Assembly: GCA_019351895.1 (NCBI GenBank)
Contig: JABBOH010000005.1
Coordinates: 56,878 to 120,877, forward strand
Reading direction: 5' to 3'
DNA: 64,000 nt
Source: Pseudomonadota bacterium
Lineage (GTDB): Bacteria > Pseudomonadota > Alphaproteobacteria > Acetobacterales > Acetobacteraceae
Numbering within the stretch: position 1 is the first letter of the stretch; every line of letters begins with the position of its first letter. Of this stretch, positions 60,942 through 64,000 are shown piece by piece. The notes beneath the pieces were generated by a model. The model made no database searches and was not told where the DNA came from. It saw only the letters and a program-made list of their open reading frames with translations. A program made the position numbers and the translations under genes.

Positions 60942-62237
60942 TTGAGCTCATCATCACCACAGAAAAACTACACGCTCTATCTGGTGATCATCGCTCTGGC
61001 CGGATGGGCGCTCGCCTCCTACGACGTGAACCTGCTTGTCCTCGCATTGCCCGCCATCGCCCGAGATCTTCACATTTCACAGACGGGTGTCGGGATCCTG
61101 GGCTTCTTCGTCTACGCCGCCCAGTTCTGCATCACCATCTTCGCCGGCTATGGCATGGACCGATTTGGGCGGCGCCGCGTCTGGATGTTCTGCCTCGCCG
61201 GCACCGCGATCTTCACCGGCCTCACCTACTTCGTCCAGGATTACTGGCAGCTTGTGTTCGTGCGCGCCGTCGCGTCCGGTCTCGCCTATTCCGAACTGGC
61301 CGTGTCCATCACCATCGTCAACGAGCAGCTACCGGCCCGGGGACGCGGGCTGCTCTATTCGATCGTTCAGGGCGGATGGCCGCTCGGGCTCTTTCTCGCG
61401 TCCGGCGTCTACCTGGGGTTCGGCCAATTCGGGTGGCGGGTCGTTTTCCTGCTGGGCATCATCCCGATCATTGCAGTGATCGTCGGGCGTTTCTTCGTCC
61501 GCGAGTCCGGGCGCTACGAACATGTCCAGGAGGTGAAGCGCGCCCGGCGCGCTGGCGATGAGGCGCGTGTCCGGAAACTGCTCGATCAACAGGGCGTCGC
61601 TGTCGAGGAACTGGATCGCGTGACGGTCGGTCAACTCTTCGCGGCTGAAGGCTATATCCGCCGGCAACTCATCTGGCTCTCGATCACCTGGGTCATCTAC
61701 GGCACCAGCTACGTCGCGAGCAATTTCTACATCACCTACTGGCTGACCAAGTTCAAAGGCTTCTCATCATCCGGTGCCAGCGTGTTGCTGCTGGTGTCGG
61801 GGGGCATCGGTTTCTTCTTCTATATACTGGGCGGATGGCTCGGCGAACGATATGGGCGGCGCGAAGTGATTATCGTGACCGGGGCGCTGGTGGCGCCGCT
61901 CAGCCTGCTGTTTCTCATCGTGCAGCAGTCATGGCTCGTGGCCGTCATCTACTTCCTGCTTTACCAGGCGACGAACGGCACCTGGTCCGGGGCCGGCTAC
62001 GCCTATCAGGGAGAGAGCTTCCCGACGCGGGTCCGCGGCACCGCGATCGGCTTTCTGAGCGCGATGCAGGTGCTCGGCTTCATCATCGGCACGCTCATCT
62101 GGACGGCCCTGAGCAAGACCAGCACGCCGTCGATCACCTGGCTTGTGCTCGCTGTCTTCGTCTCGCTCGGCCTATGGACGACGGTGCTCCTCCGTCGCAT
62201 CCCGCCCCACCAGGAACTTGAGGAGATCAGCCAGTAG
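60942..62237 (+). CDS. MFS transporter, sugar-porter type
   Basis: A 431-residue membrane protein with 12 predicted segments. Motif A is in IFAGYGMDRFGRRRVWMF, and the post-TM6 segment FFVRESGRYEHVQ is the PESPRY-like mark of sugar and organic-acid porters. The second motif A is GGWLGERYGRREVI. I prefer a TTG start at 60942 because AGGGGAGGGGG lies 5 or more bases upstream; the ATG at 60909 has no good site. It is followed by a LacI regulator, which probably controls it. The substrate is unknown. Confidence 0.87.
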   Translation: MSSSSPQKNYTLYLVIIALAGWALASYDVNLLVLALPAIARDLHISQTGVGILGFFVYAAQFCITIFAGYGMDRFGRRRVWMFCLAGTAIFTGLTYFVQDYWQLVFVRAVASGLAYSELAVSITIVNEQLPARGRGLLYSIVQGGWPLGLFLASGVYLGFGQFGWRVVFLLGIIPIIAVIVGRFFVRESGRYEHVQEVKRARRAGDEARVRKLLDQQGVAVEELDRVTVGQLFAAEGYIRRQLIWLSITWVIYGTSYVASNFYITYWLTKFKGFSSSGASVLLLVSGGIGFFFYILGGWLGERYGRREVIIVTGALVAPLSLLFLIVQQSWLVAVIYFLLYQATNGTWSGAGYAYQGESFPTRVRGTAIGFLSAMQVLGFIIGTLIWTALSKTSTPSITWLVLAVFVSLGLWTTVLLRRIPPHQELEEISQ

Positions 62238-62255
62238 CGCCGGCGCCTCCGGCGC
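62237..62255 (+). terminator. Hairpin at the end of the MFS gene
   Basis: GCGCCGG and CCGGCGC with a five-base loop start at the last base of the MFS stop codon. It is followed by an A/T-rich stretch but no clean T-run, so its termination strength is uncertain. Confidence 0.4.
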
Positions 62256-62312
62256 GATTAAAGGCGAATTAACTCTCTTGCGACAGGCGACAAAACCGCG
62301 TAAGGCAATTTT

Positions 62313-62328
62313 AAGCAAACGTTTTCAC
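62313..62328. promoter_or_regulatory. LacI/PurR-type operator upstream of the lacI-family gene
   Basis: AAGCAAACGTTTTCAC is centred on the palindrome AAACGTTT (62317-62324). It fits the LacI-family pattern with a central CG and closely resembles PurR boxes. It lies 50 bases before the regulator start, so autoregulation is likely. Confidence 0.6.
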
Positions 62329-62377
62329 AATAAATCGCGGTCTCAACCGCGTCTGGCGTTCTGGTGGGAGGAAGCGC

Positions 62378-63559
62378 ATGTCGGTCACCCGTACGCAGGC
62401 TCCCGCGCGCCGTGGCAGGCCGCGAAAGGAACCGCAGCCACCGCTTGCGCCGGTCGAGGCTCGAACGAGCCTCTCCCGCGCCACCCGTCGCCCTGCGACC
62501 ATGCGTGACGTGGCCGCACTCGCCGGAGTGTCGATTTCCACCATCTCGCACATTCTCAACGGGACGCGCGCGGTGCCCGAGCCCACCCGCATACGGGTTG
62601 CGGAGGCGGTTGTCGCAGCGGGTTACACGCCGAACTCGCTCGCCCGGTCGCTCAAGCGCGCCGAGACACGGACGATCGGCATTGCCATTGGCGACATCAC
62701 AAATCCGCACTTCACCGCCGTGGTCGATGCGGCGGAGGCGGCCGCCCGCGCGCGCGGTTATTCGGTCGTGCTGGTCGGCATCAGCGAGAGCGCCGAGCGG
62801 GAGCATGAGGGGCTGACCACGCTCATGGAGCGCAGGGTCGACGGATTGATCGTGTCGCCCTCGGCCGACGGCGGGTGCGGGGCGCTGGACCGGTTGCGCT
62901 GGCAGAAGCCTGCGATCGTGCAGATCGACAGGCTCGCCAATCCGGCCTGCGACGCGGTCGTCGTCGAGAACGCCGACGGCGCACGACAGCTTGTCCGCCA
63001 CCTCGCGGTCTGTGGACACCGGCGCATCGGAATGCTTACCGGGCTGCCCGGCCTGAGTTCCACTCGCGAACGCATCGAAGGCTACCGGGCCGGCTTGAAG
63101 GATGCCGGTCTCCCATTCGATATGCGGCTGCTCGCATGCGGCGAGTATAGCGCCGAGCCCGCGCGTCACGCGACGGCCATACTTCTCGCGGAGGCAGATC
63201 CGCCGACGGCGATCTTCGCGTCGAACAACCTGATGACCTTGGGTGCGATGCAGGCGCTGGCCGAGCGCGATCTCGCCATCCCCGACGACGTGGCCCTGGT
63301 CGCTTTCGACGACTTCACCTGGGCCGACCAGTTCAAGCCGCATCTGACGACGGTTGCACAGCCGTGCCGCGCCATCGGCGAGGCGGCCGTGCGGTTGCTG
63401 ATCGAACGGCTTGCGAACCCCGACCTGCCGCCGCGATTGGTTCGCCTACCGGTGGAATTCCGGCATCGCGATTCCTGTGGATGTAGCGCGCCCGCAGCGA
63501 AGTTCGGGCGAACGGCAGGAGAGAGCCCCTACCGCGTATCATGCAAGGAGACGCCATGA
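62378..63559 (+). CDS. LacI-family transcriptional regulator
   Basis: A 393-residue repressor. After a basic, Pro-rich leader of 40 residues comes the helix-turn-helix [20 protein letters not shown] with the hinge [20 protein letters not shown]. The sugar-binding domain starts at about residue 105 ([19 protein letters not shown]) and includes [23 protein letters not shown] lies 8 bases before the ATG. It stands between an MFS sugar porter and a sugar ABC binding protein, both plausible targets. The C-terminal 35 residues are an unusual Cys-containing extension. Confidence 0.93.
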   Translation: MSVTRTQAPARRGRPRKEPQPPLAPVEARTSLSRATRRPATMRDVAALAGVSISTISHILNGTRAVPEPTRIRVAEAVVAAGYTPNSLARSLKRAETRTIGIAIGDITNPHFTAVVDAAEAAARARGYSVVLVGISESAEREHEGLTTLMERRVDGLIVSPSADGGCGALDRLRWQKPAIVQIDRLANPACDAVVVENADGARQLVRHLAVCGHRRIGMLTGLPGLSSTRERIEGYRAGLKDAGLPFDMRLLACGEYSAEPARHATAILLAEADPPTAIFASNNLMTLGAMQALAERDLAIPDDVALVAFDDFTWADQFKPHLTTVAQPCRAIGEAAVRLLIERLANPDLPPRLVRLPVEFRHRDSCGCSAPAAKFGRTAGESPYRVSCKETP

Positions 63560-63629
63560 CAGGACCACCCCGCGGCACCGCGGTACCCGCAATCATTCTG
63601 CAGAAAAACTGACAGTCCAGGAGCGAAAC

Positions 63630-64000
63630 ATGACCAAGAAGACCCTTCTCGCCACCGTTGCCGCAGCAAGCCTCGTCGGCCTCGGCGCGATTGCCGCAAG
63701 CGCCCCGGCGCAGGCCGCCCCTATTCAAGCCTGCCTGATCACCAAGACGGATTCGAACCCCTACTTCGTCACGATGCGCAAGGGCGCCGTGAGCGAGGCC
63801 AAGAAGCTTGGGGTCGACCTCAAGACCTATGCGGGCAAATACGACGGCGACAACCAGACCCAGGTCTCGGCAATCGAGAGCTGCATCGCTTCCGGCGCCA
63901 AGGGCATCCTGATCACGCCCTCTGACACTCAGGCGATCGTGCCGACGGTCGAGAAGGCGCGTCAGGCTGGGCTGCTCGTGATCGCGCTCGACACGGCATT
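63630..64000 (+). CDS. frcB: Sugar ABC transporter substrate-binding protein, FrcB-like (partial)
   Basis: Start of a periplasmic binding protein; the window ends after about 123 codons. A signal peptide runs to about residue 29 (SAPAQAA). The mature N-terminus [20 protein letters not shown] and [20 protein letters not shown] closely match FrcB, the fructose/ribose/mannose-binding protein of Sinorhizobium. GGAGCG is 5 bases before the ATG. The permease and ATPase should follow beyond the edge. The LacI gene precedes it by 70 bases and probably controls it. Confidence 0.82.
   Translation, partial: MTKKTLLATVAAASLVGLGAIAASAPAQAAPIQACLITKTDSNPYFVTMRKGAVSEAKKLGVDLKTYAGKYDGDNQTQVSAIESCIASGAKGILITPSDTQAIVPTVEKARQAGLLVIALDTA

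Noticed and set aside
63560..63629. CCGCGG-CA-CCGCGG motif before frcB as an operator or hairpin
   Set aside because: Each half is itself a palindrome and the two-base gap is too short for a hairpin loop. Chance in GC-rich DNA is the simplest reading.

Overview
The window is gene-dense, GC-rich DNA from an alphaproteobacterial chromosome. The markers are purS/purQ/purL as separate genes, a DksA that keeps only one of the zinc-finger cysteines, ppiD next to trpE, an EipB (DUF1849) gene, a DUF1491 gene, a CtrA-like regulator beside a Tad pilus locus, and a tRNA-Arg(CCU) split by a group I intron. Rhodospirillales, perhaps Acetobacteraceae-like, is my best guess, but this is inference. Almost all genes look like ordinary vertical chromosome; I see no transposase, integrase, phage module, plasmid function or CRISPR array.

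1-13.5 kb is housekeeping. pyrG (cut by the left edge), secG, dksA and a PfkB sugar kinase lie on the minus strand. A purine block follows on the same strand, reading purC-purS-purQ-purL-bolA-grxD-glycosyltransferase, with start/stop overlaps. tpiA is also on minus, and ppiD-trpE run on plus.

13.6-28 kb is accessory metabolism. It holds a transglutaminase-like gene, a GlxA/AraC regulator and a GbcA/GbcB-type glycine-betaine monooxygenase pair whose oxygenase carries a 15-base tandem repeat at its C-terminus. A cupin, an SDR, an AEC carrier and a small methyltransferase follow. The most striking element is at 22030-22358: tRNA-Arg(CCU) on the minus strand, interrupted after the anticodon by a 252-base group I intron. 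Formamidase, a peroxiredoxin divergent from a LysR gene, a DsbA-like oxidoreductase and a Na/Pi cotransporter come next.

28-47.8 kb is mixed: hemF, MTA phosphorylase, a PEP-mutase/isocitrate-lyase family enzyme, a CPA1 antiporter, a DHA2 drug exporter and an iron alcohol dehydrogenase. Then come cyanase, a small membrane protein, an MT-A70 methyltransferase and a beta-carbonic anhydrase on one strand. Envelope genes (eipB, CHAP, SH3), moeB plus DsrE, an RNase E/G-like gene, pmtA, ctaB and an M32 carboxypeptidase follow.

47.8-60.5 kb is a complete Tad/Flp pilus locus. On minus it reads transglycosylase, flp, a strong intrinsic terminator, then cpaA-cpaB-cpaC-cpaD-cpaE-tadA-tadB-tadC-tadD with mostly 1-4 base overlaps. 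Divergently on plus are tadG with a beta-helix-like region and two TadE-like pseudopilins. A CtrA-family response regulator with a degenerate receiver converges on them.

60.5-64 kb starts a sugar-uptake region: an MFS sugar porter, a LacI regulator with a PurR/LacI-type operator, and the start of a FrcB-like binding protein cut by the right edge.
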